Shown: positions 36,593 to 45,910, counted from the stretch's first letter. The stretch is DNA of 64,000 bases from CAZRQL01 sp964602415 (GCA_964602415.1 CAZRQL010000013.1:1-64000); one strand, 5' to 3'. Notes: a model not told the origin generated them from the sequence alone. Program-made: numbers and translations.

Positions 36593-37401
36593 TAGTAACC
36601 CAAGTTTAATTGTGGCAATTTCTTTTCGATACTTCTAAAGTCTAAACCTATAAACACATTGAATCGGAGTATATGGCTGGTTCTGTATTCAAAACCACTA
36701 CTCTTTTGACCCAGTGTCCACATGTGACCAACAAAGAAAGTAATATGAGGATTGTACACATATCCTATCCCGTTGTAAGTTCTAAAATCTTCAAATGGAT
36801 TGTATGCTATTGATTTGCCTGATTGTAAAAATATTTCTGCACTTGGCCCCAAGAAAAGTGTCTTGACCTCAATGGTTTTCTTATTTATTGGCACATACGC
36901 GAAAAATTTATACCGGTATCTATTGGTGTAATCAAACTCTGACCCGACTAAATTTGTCCTTTTCCATCTGTGCTCAAACCTAAACTGGTGATAAATTTTA
37001 AAACGTCCCATTTTGGGCATCATAAAAAGCCATTGATGCCATATTCTCGGCTCATAAACGATTTTTTCAAAGTTTGGATTATTGCGATCGGGAGTATAAT
37101 TGAGTACCAATGTCGGGCCTATAACCCCTTCAAAGTACTCATTGAAGAAAAAGTTTATACCGGCTCGGTTGTACAACTGTCTTGTTCTGCCCACAAATGA
37201 GTTGATATTATCGGCTCTGTTGCGTACACGATAGTGATGTTCGCCGTAGTATCCAATTTTACTTGTTATCCTGAATTTGATATAAACACCGTTCCAAATT
37301 CCTGTTTCTTCCAGTTTTACAGAAGCATTTTGTCCAAAAACAGCAAAAAATGTAACTGATAAATATACGCTAATAGACAATTTAATAATATTCTGACTCA
37401 T
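36592..37401 (-). CDS. DUF2490 family outer-membrane-like protein
   Basis: A 269-residue protein with a signal peptide (IKLSISVYLSVTFFAVFGQ) and alternating beta-strands rich in Tyr, Phe and Arg, as expected of a small outer-membrane barrel. Features such as GIWNGVYIKFRI, YGEHHYRVRNRADNIN and FRFEHRW suggest DUF2490, a family of unknown function. I chose ATG 37401; a TTG one codon upstream is also open. It leads a two-gene unit with the MORN protein. Confidence 0.75.
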   Translation of the reverse strand: MSQNIIKLSISVYLSVTFFAVFGQNASVKLEETGIWNGVYIKFRITSKIGYYGEHHYRVRNRADNINSFVGRTRQLYNRAGINFFFNEYFEGVIGPTLVLNYTPDRNNPNFEKIVYEPRIWHQWLFMMPKMGRFKIYHQFRFEHRWKRTNLVGSEFDYTNRYRYKFFAYVPINKKTIEVKTLFLGPSAEIFLQSGKSIAYNPFEDFRTYNGIGYVYNPHITFFVGHMWTLGQKSSGFEYRTSHILRFNVFIGLDFRSIEKKLPQLNLGY

Positions 37402-37450
37402 CAAATCCTATATTTGAAATTTTTTTGAGTAACACATTCTATTTTAACGA

Positions 37451-37458
37451 CAAATTTA
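37451..37458 (-). promoter_or_regulatory. -7 box of the DUF2490-MORN pair
   Basis: TAAATTTG on the minus strand matches TAnnTTTG, about 50 bp before the ATG at 37401. No good -33 was seen. Confidence 0.45.
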
Positions 37459-37631
37459 GGGATTTTTTCGTTGAAAAGAGTCAGTTTTTAATTTATTTGA
37501 TATATTGAGTGGAATCAAAATATCATTAAAATCATCTTACCAGCCTTTAAGAAAATAGCCTGACTTTTAAAACGCATATCCAAAAAATATTTATATTAGC
37601 ATAGATATTTGTTATTATTTTTTATGACTAA

Positions 37632-38873
37632 TTGATTTTTAAATTAATACAAATTATTTTGATAAAACGTCTTTTAATTTTAGCAGTAGTTATTTTTTTG
37701 ATTTACGATGCAATGGTCATAGGTATGCTTTTTGAACGAGAGTATTTTACTTCTTGGAGATTAGCTACTGAAAAACCCAAAAACGAGGAGAGCACTGCTT
37801 CAGCACAACACTTTGATAGTCTGTTTCTTGTGGCTACAACCAAGATTAAGACAGGTTTGGGCACAAAATCGTTGGTTAGCGATGGTAAATCAGTTTTTGT
37901 GCTCAATTTGGAAGCCATGAATATTGATGTTTTTGATGTGAAGACCAAAAAACACACAGCCAGACTGAGTTTTGTGCCAACTCCTGCGGTAGGGTACGAT
38001 TACACTCATAAGCAGCCGATTCACTCCTATGCAGAAAAACCTGTGGAGGCCGCTTTTTCGCACGGAGGGCGTTTTGTTTGGATTTCTCTCCATAATGCCG
38101 GAGGTGTGGTGGTTTGGGATAGAGCCGACTTAAACCTTTGCGCGGACAGTCTGCCCAATAAAAAGGCTGTTTTACAGACCGATAGCGGAAAATTTGAAAT
38201 ACGACTGCCTTTTTTTAAAACGGGAGAGACCCCAAAATACGTAGTTGCAGATAAAGACTTAGTTTTTGTATCCAACTGGCACTCTCATACGGTCAGTGCC
38301 ATATACACGCCCACAGACTCTATCTGTAAGTGGAAAAAAATAAAAGATATCGCTGTGGGCAGAGTCCCCAGAGGCATGGCCATTTGGCAAGACACCCTTT
38401 GGGTGGGCAATATGGGACAAGATTACCTCAGCGGAATCACGTTGGACTCGCTCAAGGTGGTGGCAAAACAAACGGTTGGGTTTACACCCCGCCATTTGTT
38501 GGTGGTAGATACTGCGATGTACGTGTCTCTAAGCTCACCGGAGCAAATCGTGCGGCTAAGCCCAAGCCAAAAACACTGGGTTAAAACCTGCGATGACCCC
38601 CGCACTTTGATACAGAAAGCAGGGGTTGTGTTTGTGGCTTGTTACGGCAGCGGACAGATAGAGGCTTTTGATATGAGCTTAGGCAAATTGGGCAATTGGA
38701 AAGTTTCTGATTTTCCGGTTGGTTTAGAGGCATTTACAAATGAAGATGTACTTGAGTTGTGGGTGTCTCATTACAAAACGGGTTATTTGACGGTGCTTAC
38801 CTTACAAAATCACTCCCCATTCTATCGTCAAAACGAACCCTATAGCGCGAAGGTTGGAAAAGATGGAAATTGA
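37632..38873 (+). CDS. Membrane-anchored beta-propeller (YVTN-like) protein
   Basis: About 413 residues: one N-terminal transmembrane helix (RLLILAVVIFLIYDAMVIGML) followed by repeated beta-blades such as DGKSVFVLNLEAMNIDVFDV, VFVSNWHSHTVSAIYTP and DTLWVGNMGQDYLSGITL. This looks like a seven-bladed propeller exposed to the periplasm. No enzyme residues are recognisable; binding or scaffolding is likely. No ATG precedes the helix: starts are TTG at 37632 or TTG at 37659, and the first ATG (codon 28) would cut the helix. The 3' end overlaps the opposing gene by 77 bp. Confidence 0.7.
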   Translation: MIFKLIQIILIKRLLILAVVIFLIYDAMVIGMLFEREYFTSWRLATEKPKNEESTASAQHFDSLFLVATTKIKTGLGTKSLVSDGKSVFVLNLEAMNIDVFDVKTKKHTARLSFVPTPAVGYDYTHKQPIHSYAEKPVEAAFSHGGRFVWISLHNAGGVVVWDRADLNLCADSLPNKKAVLQTDSGKFEIRLPFFKTGETPKYVVADKDLVFVSNWHSHTVSAIYTPTDSICKWKKIKDIAVGRVPRGMAIWQDTLWVGNMGQDYLSGITLDSLKVVAKQTVGFTPRHLLVVDTAMYVSLSSPEQIVRLSPSQKHWVKTCDDPRTLIQKAGVVFVACYGSGQIEAFDMSLGKLGNWKVSDFPVGLEAFTNEDVLELWVSHYKTGYLTVLTLQNHSPFYRQNEPYSAKVGKDGN

Positions 38874-39798
38874 TGCTGAAGCCCAAATGAAACACATGCC
38901 CGCCATTGCGACCCAAAACAGGCAGGTATGAAAATTGGATTGAAGAATTGGGGCGTAAAAAATAATTGACGCGCAAAATAGGACTCACTGTATTGCGCTC
39001 TATCCGCCGCACAGTAACAAAAGTTTTGGTAGCTGTTGAAGTGTCGCGTTTTTCAAGGTGAAAGCGGGTTTGGTGCAAAGACAAGCCCAAACCCACCGAC
39101 AAACGCCGAGTGATTTGTCGGGAAAAAACGGTATTCAACTGTCTGAAATTCAGGCGAAAAACACGACTTGTATCTGTAATGTCCACAGAATTGCTTCTTG
39201 TGTCTCCGCCCAAAAAAATTCCGGTCTCTGCGCTCAGCATGTATTTGTCTGATACAAAGTGCTCCATGCCGCCGTATATGCCAAAAGGACCTACAACGTC
39301 GTAGTTTTCCTCTGCACCCTTCATCAACACGCTGTTGTAAACAGTAAAACCGGTGTGCAACCGTGTCCATCCGCTGCGCTTGCGAGGCCAAAGGGATATT
39401 GGCTTTTTGCGATCCGAGACATCTACATACAACCTATCGGGATAGGTGTAAGCCAGACCTTTAGGCTCCTGATAGGCCATATAATAGCCGTAAGCCAGTG
39501 TCCAAGGGAAAAAAGACAGTGATTCCCAATACAAAATATCTTTGAGACGGCGTTTGTGGCTTATGTAAAAAGTGTCCCGAGGCTCATCGCGATAAACCGC
39601 CTTAAACTCAATTTTTGGCTCTTTCATCTGCACCAACAAAGTAAAGGGAGATGAACTGAGGGCTTGTTTTTGAGCGGTAATGAGTTCCAAGGAATCATTT
39701 TCTATAAATACCTTAATTTCTTTTGATTTTTTACCCAATAGAAACGTACAAGAAAAACTTATCCATATTAAAACAAAAAACAACAAATATCTGAACAT
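38797..39798 (-). CDS. Lipoprotein with predicted beta-barrel or beta-rich domain
   Basis: A 333-residue protein with a lipoprotein-type signal (LLFFVLIWISFSC, Cys17). Residues about 20-130 are mixed. After that, amphipathic beta-strands dominate (GGMEHFVSDKYMLSAETGIFLGG, VGLGLSLHQTRFHLEKRD, SPILRVNYFLRPNSSIQFSYLP), resembling an outer-membrane barrel. No family was recognised. The C-terminal coding region overlaps the end of the beta-propeller gene on the other strand by 77 bp, and both proteins look real through the overlap. Confidence 0.65.
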   Translation of the reverse strand: MFRYLLFFVLIWISFSCTFLLGKKSKEIKVFIENDSLELITAQKQALSSSPFTLLVQMKEPKIEFKAVYRDEPRDTFYISHKRRLKDILYWESLSFFPWTLAYGYYMAYQEPKGLAYTYPDRLYVDVSDRKKPISLWPRKRSGWTRLHTGFTVYNSVLMKGAEENYDVVGPFGIYGGMEHFVSDKYMLSAETGIFLGGDTRSNSVDITDTSRVFRLNFRQLNTVFSRQITRRLSVGLGLSLHQTRFHLEKRDTSTATKTFVTVRRIERNTVSPILRVNYFLRPNSSIQFSYLPVLGRNGGHVFHLGFSINFHLFQPSRYRVRFDDRMGSDFVR

Positions 39799-39956
39799 AA
39801 AGAGTTGAGTGCTTTCAGAATATTGAAAATGAATTTTTACGCTCTTATCAACAAATACAACTTACAGCCGCAAACTTTAGTTTTGATATTCGATGGCTTA
39901 CTGTCAAAATATCAATTCTTAGGCGGATTCAGTAGCCATTCGCCTGACAGTCAATA

Positions 39957-41546
39957 TCAAACAAGCATCATCATTGGCGACTCGAGGAGTTGTTTGAAAG
40001 TCTGTAAAAATGCCGCTCCCACAGCACCATCCACTGCACGGTGGTCACAAGAGAGGGTAACTTTCATCAAGTTTCCAATTGTAATTTGCCCGTTTTCTAC
40101 CACAGGGGTCTGCTTGATAGAGCCTACCGCCATGATACAAGAGTCGGGTGGGTTGATGATGGCCGTAAATTCCTCAATCCCAAACATGCCTAAGTTGCTG
40201 ATGGTAAAGGTACTGCCTTCCCAGTCTGAGGGCTGGAGTTTGCGATCTTTGGCACGCTGACCCAAGGACTTGATTTCGGATGAAATGGCAGACAAGGTTT
40301 TGGTATCGGCATCCCTGACCACTGGAACAACCAGCCCGTCTTCGATGGCCACCGCCACACCAATATTAACTTGATGGTAATAGCGCATTTTGTCTCCCAA
40401 CCAAGAGGCATTGACTTTGGGGTGCTGTTTGAGTGCCAAAGAAGCTGCTTTGACCACCATATCGTTGAAAGAGATTTTCGAGCTACTGTATTGATTGAGT
40501 TCTTCTCTGATTTTGATGGCTTTGCCCATATTTATCTCCATGGTAAGATAAAAATGAGGGGCTGTAAACTTACTCTCAGCAAGCCTGCGGGCTATGGTTT
40601 TACGCATTTGGCTCAGCGGCTCGTCGGTGTAGGCAAGGGAACTTGCTACCTGCGGAGTGGCGGTTGGCGCGGAGGCAGTCGGTTGGATTTTTGAAGCGGG
40701 CTTGAAAGCCTCGATATCGCGCTTGACGATTCTCCCGCCTTCTCCACTGCCCTCAACTTGTTGCAAATCAATACCTTTATCAGAAGCCATTTTTCTGGCA
40801 AGCGGCGAAACTTTGAGCCTGTCTGAATGAGAGACAACTGTCTGAGCGGCAGAGGAAGCGGGCGAATGTTCAGGTTGTTGAGAAGGGGCAGTTTGAGCGG
40901 CAAGCGGTTTAGAATCTTGTTTATCGTTGGTCAGTAGGGAGCTAAAATCAGTGCCTTCTTTGCCTACGATGGCCATAATCCCATTGACAGGTACAGTCCC
41001 GCCTGCTTCGACAGCCAGATAAAGCACCGTTCCTGAAAAGTAATTTTCTACTTCCATAGTGGCTTTGTCGGTTTCTACCTCGGCGATGATGTCGCCGGGC
41101 TTGACTTTGTCCCCGACCTTCACCAGCCAAGAAGCAATCCGCCCTTCGGTCATGGTATCGCTCAACTTGGGCATATTAAAAACTTCTGCCTCAACAGATT
41201 TGCTACCAGATTTGCTGCTTTGGGTTGTTGCTTTGGGGTTTGATGGGGCAGCAGAGGGCTGTGTGGCCGGAGGGCTATTAGGACTCAAAAGGCTTTGGTA
41301 GTCTTCGCCTTCTTTGCCTACTATGGCTATGATACCGTCAATAGGTACGGCTTGTTTGGCCTCAACGGCTAAATATAATATAGTGCCTGCAACATAATTT
41401 TCCAATTCCATGGTGGCTTTATCGGTTTCGACTTCGGCCAAAATATCGCCCGACTTTACTTTGTCGCCTACTTTCACGAGCCAAGCAGCTATCACCCCTT
41501 CGGTCATGGTGTCGCTGAGTTTGGGCATTCTGATTGCTTCTGCCAT
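39957..41546 (-). CDS. pdhC: Pyruvate dehydrogenase complex E2, dihydrolipoamide acetyltransferase
   Basis: A 529-residue E2 with two N-terminal lipoyl domains (each MPKLSDTMTEG and ETDKATME, the Lys being lipoylated), Ala/Pro/Gln-rich linkers, an E1/E3-binding domain (VSPLARKMASDKGIDLQQVE) and a catalytic domain ending with the HRAVDGA active-site motif. It moves acetyl from E1 to CoA and forms the core of the complex. I chose ATG 41546 because MAEAIRMPKLSD begins the first lipoyl domain; the open frame upstream has no homology. E1 and E3 are not adjacent. Confidence 0.93.
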   Translation of the reverse strand: MAEAIRMPKLSDTMTEGVIAAWLVKVGDKVKSGDILAEVETDKATMELENYVAGTILYLAVEAKQAVPIDGIIAIVGKEGEDYQSLLSPNSPPATQPSAAPSNPKATTQSSKSGSKSVEAEVFNMPKLSDTMTEGRIASWLVKVGDKVKPGDIIAEVETDKATMEVENYFSGTVLYLAVEAGGTVPVNGIMAIVGKEGTDFSSLLTNDKQDSKPLAAQTAPSQQPEHSPASSAAQTVVSHSDRLKVSPLARKMASDKGIDLQQVEGSGEGGRIVKRDIEAFKPASKIQPTASAPTATPQVASSLAYTDEPLSQMRKTIARRLAESKFTAPHFYLTMEINMGKAIKIREELNQYSSSKISFNDMVVKAASLALKQHPKVNASWLGDKMRYYHQVNIGVAVAIEDGLVVPVVRDADTKTLSAISSEIKSLGQRAKDRKLQPSDWEGSTFTISNLGMFGIEEFTAIINPPDSCIMAVGSIKQTPVVENGQITIGNLMKVTLSCDHRAVDGAVGAAFLQTFKQLLESPMMMLV

Positions 41547-41564
41547 CTTAGTTTGTTTTCGCCT

Positions 41565-41572
41565 CAAAGTTA
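41565..41572 (-). promoter_or_regulatory. -7 box of the E2 gene
   Basis: TAACTTTG on the minus strand matches TAnnTTTG, 18 bp before the ATG at 41546. No -33 is found at normal spacing. Confidence 0.5.
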
Positions 41573-41680
41573 AAGAAAAACACCCGAAAAACATTTTTAT
41601 GACCAAATTTTGACTACCAACCCAAGGCATAAATAAAATATTGAAGATTTCTTGCAACTCCGAAACAAAGTCATCCGGCA

Positions 41681-41714
41681 AAAAAATAGCCGCCAATTCA
41701 AATTGGCGGCTATT
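41681..41714 (-). terminator. Strong terminator after hsp20
   Basis: A perfect 14-bp inverted repeat (41685-41698 with 41701-41714), core AATAGCCGCCAATT, is followed on the minus strand by six T. It lies 21 bp after the hsp20 stop and separates that gene from the E2 promoter. Confidence 0.9.
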
Positions 41715-41735
41715 CATGTGAAAACAATCCTCAGG

Positions 41736-42167
41736 TTACTTAATTTCTATTCCGCGAGCACCTTTGCGTTTGGCTTCCTCTTTTTTGGGCAGGGTCAAAG
41801 TAAGCAGGCCATCTGTGTAACTGGCGGCAATTGCGTCTGTATCAACACTGTTGGGGAGTGTAAAGCTTCTTACAAAAGAAGAGTAACTAAACTCGCGGCG
41901 GTGGTACTTGCCTTGCGTTTCTTCGCTTTTGTTCTCCTTTTGAGCAGAAATTTTCAAAACATTGTGCTCCAGCTCGATTTTGAAGTCTTCCCGTTTGAGG
42001 CCGGGGGCAGCCAACTCGATGCTAAATTCAGACTCATTTTCTTGGATATTGACCGAAGGAACGGTCTCACCGCTGCCTGAATTGAAATCCAACAAATCAC
42101 GTCCGAAAAAATCGGTGAAACTTGGAAAAAGGAATCCGCGAGAGGGATTGTGCTTGATGAGTGTCAT
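41736..42167 (-). CDS. Small heat-shock protein, Hsp20/alpha-crystallin family
   Basis: A 143-residue chaperone. The alpha-crystallin domain spans about 38-140 with SVNIQENESEFSIELAAPGL, KIELEHNVLKISAQK, FVRSFTLPNSVDTDAIAASY and the family end DGLLTLTLPKK. It holds unfolded proteins in the cytosol until ATP-dependent chaperones act. It is monocistronic: a strong terminator follows and the AraC gene upstream ends 196 bp before it. Confidence 0.94.
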   Translation of the reverse strand: MTLIKHNPSRGFLFPSFTDFFGRDLLDFNSGSGETVPSVNIQENESEFSIELAAPGLKREDFKIELEHNVLKISAQKENKSEETQGKYHRREFSYSSFVRSFTLPNSVDTDAIAASYTDGLLTLTLPKKEEAKRKGARGIEIK

Positions 42168-42350
42168 AGGTTTTTGTTTTTAAGTTTTGATTTGTCTTAT
42201 CCAAATGACGTACCAAACCAACCTAACCCTCTAACAATGACATAATTGCATATTTTTAAAATCGAAATATGACAAAATGGCTTGTTTTTATGGTTTTTCG
42301 GGAAAAGCACAAGCCAACTTGTCACGTTTCAGAGCTTACTTATTGATAAT

Positions 42351-42358
42351 CAAATATA
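42351..42358 (-). promoter_or_regulatory. Possible -7 box for hsp20 with a long leader
   Basis: TATATTTG on the minus strand matches TAnnTTTG, just after the AraC gene's stop. If used, it gives hsp20 a leader of about 175 nt. The 42168-42350 stretch is AT-rich with no ORF, and no closer -7 box was seen. Confidence 0.35.
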
Positions 42359-42363
42359 AATAT

Positions 42364-43281
42364 TTATGCTGTAAACAACTTTCCTGAGCTTGAAAATGTT
42401 TTTGGTGTTTGCCCCGTAAGTTTTTTAAAAGTGCGTATAAAGTAGTTTGGTGAGCTAAAGCCACACTGGTAGGCCACTTCGCTCACTGTATAGTTTGCGG
42501 TAGTGAGCATTTGTTGTGCTTTTTTGATTCTACACTTGAGAATAAACTCTACCGGTGTCATACCAAACTGATTTTTGAAGGTGCGGAAAAAAGTCGGCAC
42601 GCTCATACATGCTTTTTTACTTAGCTGCTCTACGGTGATATTTTCGTGCAAGTTGTTGTGAATGTATTGAGAAACATGTGCAAAAGGATGACTTGAAGTC
42701 TGCTGTCTGTAATCCCTGAGCAAAGTTGCACGGGCTTCAGTTTGTAAAATCAAGATAATGAGCTGTTTTAGTTGTAAATCAAACAAGACATCTTTGGCAG
42801 AATTATGACTCAAAAAAGTCTCTATCAAAGTGTGAATGCTCTGCTGCAATGCCTTGTTTTTCAAAATATTGGTTGGTTGAGACTCCATTTTCCAATTCTG
42901 ATAAACGGGCATATTTTTATTGACCAAAAAAATTGTTTCGTTGATAAGCTCTTGCGAAAGGCTCAACGCAATGCAGCGGGTAGGGGATTCCATATTTGCC
43001 TCTGGAAAATCTATCTTCATGGCCGTGCGCGGGGGCAGAATTAGGGTCTCATCGGGTACAAATCCAAAGGGTGATTCATCGTCAAAGTGCATGACTTTTT
43101 TACCCGTTACCATGCTCACCAATACAGGGTTTTCAAATTGTAAAGGCACAGAAAAAGCCTGCTCGAAGGTCTCAAACATACTCAACTCAGCGCGTTCACA
43201 ACTATAATTTACGCGATTTTCTACCAGACAATCAGGTACTTGCCCGGCTGGTGTCCAGCTTTTTGGTGATGAATGAAGCAT
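42364..43281 (-). CDS. AraC-family transcriptional regulator
   Basis: A 305-residue regulator with an AraC_N-type sensor region (about 25-190) and a C-terminal double helix-turn-helix (ITVEQLSKKACMSVPTFFRTF, then YTVSEVAYQCGFSSPNYFIRTFKKLTGQTP). I chose ATG 43281; 26 further upstream codons are open but not conserved-looking. It follows the histidine-kinase gene by 81 bp on the same strand. The kinase carries no receiver and no response regulator is adjacent, so the pair may form one regulatory unit, although this protein has no receiver domain. Targets are unknown. Confidence 0.87.
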   Translation of the reverse strand: MLHSSPKSWTPAGQVPDCLVENRVNYSCERAELSMFETFEQAFSVPLQFENPVLVSMVTGKKVMHFDDESPFGFVPDETLILPPRTAMKIDFPEANMESPTRCIALSLSQELINETIFLVNKNMPVYQNWKMESQPTNILKNKALQQSIHTLIETFLSHNSAKDVLFDLQLKQLIILILQTEARATLLRDYRQQTSSHPFAHVSQYIHNNLHENITVEQLSKKACMSVPTFFRTFKNQFGMTPVEFILKCRIKKAQQMLTTANYTVSEVAYQCGFSSPNYFIRTFKKLTGQTPKTFSSSGKLFTA

Positions 43282-43362
43282 TTTACAAACTTTTTGTAGA
43301 ACAGATACACTAAGGTATCTTGCATGAAGATATAGCCAATCCAAAATGACAAAAATCACCTC

Positions 43363-45426
43363 TTAGACTTCATACTTGGGAAATGCAACCACAAAACGGC
43401 TGCCTTTGTCCGGCTGGCTCTCTACCCAGATTTTTCCATCATTTTTCTGGGCAAATTCTTTGCAAAGCAACAAGCCCAAGCCCGCTCCTTTTTCATCAAG
43501 CGTGCCATAAGTTTTGAAGTGTGTATGCAAATCAAAGAGTTTGGGCAGGTCTTCGTCTCTGATTCCAACGCCTGTGTCTTTGATGCTGATTTCCCAGTGC
43601 CCCGCTTTGTCAATGGCCTCAAAACTTACTTTGCCATTGGGGGGTGTAAACTTTATGGCATTGTCTATCAAGTTTTTGAATAAAATAAAAACATGGTAGC
43701 GGTCAGCCCAAATGACAGCGTCCGTAGGCACTTCGATAGAGAGCTGGATACCTTTTTTGCGGGCTTTTTGGCCAAACCAAGCCGACAGCTCTGCAAAAAT
43801 GGGCAACAATGGCACAGCCGTTTTGTCGGGCAACGTAGAGGGATTCATTGCATTTGACCACAAGAATATATTGCTAAATGCCTCATTGAGAACAGAAAAA
43901 TCTTTGCGTAGGTTCTTCATAAGCATCACGGTCTCTTCTTGGCTCAACATACCGGCTTCAAAGAGGTTGATAACCCCACCCAAAGAACTCAGAGGGCCTT
44001 TGAGCTCGTGAGACATAATAAAAAAGAGCCTGTCTTTCAAATCATTAAGCTGATTTAGGTGCTCGGCTTGCGCAAAAATTTCTTCTTTTTGCTGGTTTAT
44101 TTCTTGGTTGCGCAACTCAAGTTGGCGGTTGATCTCTATGATGGCAGTTTTTTGGGCTTTAAGCCTGAGGTTTTTCTGTCTCACGTCTCTATTGTGCCAC
44201 AACAAAAGCGCAATCGCTACCGCCAACACAAAACCCAAAGCGATGGCAAGAATAAGAAAGTTGCGTTCCCTTTGCAGTTGGGCTTCTTCTTCGGCCAACA
44301 GTTTTTCTTTACTGGCTATCAATAAGTTGGCCTCCATCTCTTTGAGACTGTTTTTGTTGCGCTCTCTTTCCAGTTCCACTTCAAAATAATAAGCCTGAAC
44401 GCTCAAATTGTCTTGTCGAATGGAGTCCGAAAGTTGGCTATAACGAAGCTGCCACTGGTAGGCAGACCGCCAATTGGAAGAGGCGGAGTCTATCAAAGAT
44501 GCCAATAGATAGGCTTGGGAGAGTTCTCTGCGCAAATTGGTCTTTTGACCTGCCTGCACCGCCCTGAGCACATAGTTTTTGGCTTCTGTTCGGTTTCCTC
44601 GTGATAGCGCATTTTTGGCAAGTCCCTGAAGGGTGTAGCATAGCAGTCGTAGATCGTAAAACTGGTCTTGGTTCATCACCAGGCTGGTTTGTAGCTTTTG
44701 CTTGGCAGAGTCGTAAAGATGCAACTCATTGTAAAGCAGACCAAAGTTGTTAAGCATCAAGACCTGAGCAAACTTGTCTCCGACCTCGTGAGCCGCTTTA
44801 AAAGCAGAATCATAGTACAGCAAGGCTTGGGCGTAGTCGCGGTGATAGAAGTGGGTGATCCCTATGTTGTTGTAAACGTCATTCAGAATGTTTGGGTGTT
44901 GTTGAGCCAACTCTCTGGCTTTTAGGTGGGTTTTAAGTGCCAGTTCATGATTGTCTTCCAATCGGTACACATTGCCGATGGCAAGCAAAATTTGAATTCT
45001 TATCTCTATGTTTTGAAAATTTTCTGCCATTTGCAGGGCAGGAAAAAGTTCCCGTGAAGCATTGCGATAAAGGGCTAAAAATGTGAAGTTGCGCGCGTTG
45101 ATATAAATACAACGCAATAGTGTAAGTGTATCCGAAACAGAGGCAGCGATTTTTTTGCCGGTCAGGCAATAGTCGATAGAGGTTTTGTAGTCGCCCCTGC
45201 GCTGGTTGCTTAAGGCCAATAGGTAGTAGGCAATGCCTTGAGCCTTGATGTCATTGGTATTGATGGCTTGCTGTAAAGTGCTCCAAGCCAAATTGTTAGC
45301 TTTTTGATACCTTCCGACTTTGAGTAAAGAATCGCATTTACGAAATAAACTATCTATGTTTTGTCCCCAAAGCAAAGACTTCGATGGCCACAACAAACAA
45401 AGCCCAACAACAATTATTCTAAGCAT
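43363..45426 (-). CDS. TPR-containing sensor histidine kinase
   Basis: A 687-residue protein with a signal peptide, about 8-9 tetratricopeptide-like repeats (about 30-345), a coiled coil, one transmembrane helix (LILAIALGFVLAVAIALLLW, about 388-407), a second coiled coil, a HisKA domain (SHELKGPLSSLGG) and a HATPase domain (NLIDNAIKFTPPNG, DTGVGIRDEDLPKLF, GAGLGLLL). The TPR sensor is probably periplasmic and the kinase cytoplasmic. This design is common in Bacteroidota. Its partner receiver is not in the window; the nearby AraC regulator is a possible downstream partner. It diverges from rpoZ. Confidence 0.9.
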   Translation of the reverse strand: MLRIIVVGLCLLWPSKSLLWGQNIDSLFRKCDSLLKVGRYQKANNLAWSTLQQAINTNDIKAQGIAYYLLALSNQRRGDYKTSIDYCLTGKKIAASVSDTLTLLRCIYINARNFTFLALYRNASRELFPALQMAENFQNIEIRIQILLAIGNVYRLEDNHELALKTHLKARELAQQHPNILNDVYNNIGITHFYHRDYAQALLYYDSAFKAAHEVGDKFAQVLMLNNFGLLYNELHLYDSAKQKLQTSLVMNQDQFYDLRLLCYTLQGLAKNALSRGNRTEAKNYVLRAVQAGQKTNLRRELSQAYLLASLIDSASSNWRSAYQWQLRYSQLSDSIRQDNLSVQAYYFEVELERERNKNSLKEMEANLLIASKEKLLAEEEAQLQRERNFLILAIALGFVLAVAIALLLWHNRDVRQKNLRLKAQKTAIIEINRQLELRNQEINQQKEEIFAQAEHLNQLNDLKDRLFFIMSHELKGPLSSLGGVINLFEAGMLSQEETVMLMKNLRKDFSVLNEAFSNIFLWSNAMNPSTLPDKTAVPLLPIFAELSAWFGQKARKKGIQLSIEVPTDAVIWADRYHVFILFKNLIDNAIKFTPPNGKVSFEAIDKAGHWEISIKDTGVGIRDEDLPKLFDLHTHFKTYGTLDEKGAGLGLLLCKEFAQKNDGKIWVESQPDKGSRFVVAFPKYEV

Positions 45427-45525
45427 CTAAATTTTCAGTGTTTCAAAAATAATGACAGTCAGGGAATGTTTCGAAGAGCTGCAAAAACTTAATGTTGAAG
45501 TAATTTTAACCACTAAAATATTTAA

Positions 45526-45557
45526 TTTGTATAATAAAAAATCTTCACTTATCTTTG
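45526..45557 (+). promoter_or_regulatory. rpoZ promoter (-33/-7)
   Basis: A -33 TTTG at 45526-45529, a 20-bp spacer, and -7 TTATCTTTG containing TATCTTTG at 45550-45557. Both elements match the Bacteroidota consensus, and the ATG is 20 bp downstream. Confidence 0.75.
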
Positions 45558-45577
45558 TGGGTTAGAATTTATGATAA

Positions 45578-45910
45578 ATGAAAAATAACAGACTTAGCAA
45601 CATACCTAATACTTTGGTAACCAGAGACTTAGCTGTACTTAGCAGCAAAAGTGGCAATATTTATGAAGCCGTTGCGGTCATAGCGGAACGATCTAAGCAA
45701 ATTTCCAACCAGATTAAAGAGGAAATTACCAATAGGCTTTCTGAGTTTGTAGTGGTCAATGACAGTTTGGAAGAGGTCTTTGAAAACCGCGAGCAGATTG
45801 AGGTTTCGAGGATGTATGAGCGCATGCCCAAACCCACTACTATCGCCACCGAAGAATTTCTTCAAGGCCAATTCACTTACAAGGTACCGCCTGAAAATCC
45901 CTTAGACTAA
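45578..45910 (+). CDS. rpoZ: RNA polymerase omega subunit, Bacteroidota type
   Basis: A 110-residue protein of the Bacteroidota RpoZ/Rpb6-like group. It shows TLVTRDLAVLSSKSGNIYEA, VIAERSKQISNQIKEEI, EEVFENREQIEVSRMYER and PTTIATEEFL, which are well conserved in this phylum. Omega helps RNA polymerase assembly and stability. The ATG at 45571 opens only a five-codon frame, so ATG 45578 is the start. It stands alone between the divergent kinase and lpdA. Confidence 0.9.
   Translation: MKNNRLSNIPNTLVTRDLAVLSSKSGNIYEAVAVIAERSKQISNQIKEEITNRLSEFVVVNDSLEEVFENREQIEVSRMYERMPKPTTIATEEFLQGQFTYKVPPENPLD

Noticed and set aside
39805..40260. A 151-codon frame overlapping the end of the E2 gene
   Set aside because: Most of it is antisense to the E2 catalytic domain; no start context and no domain.
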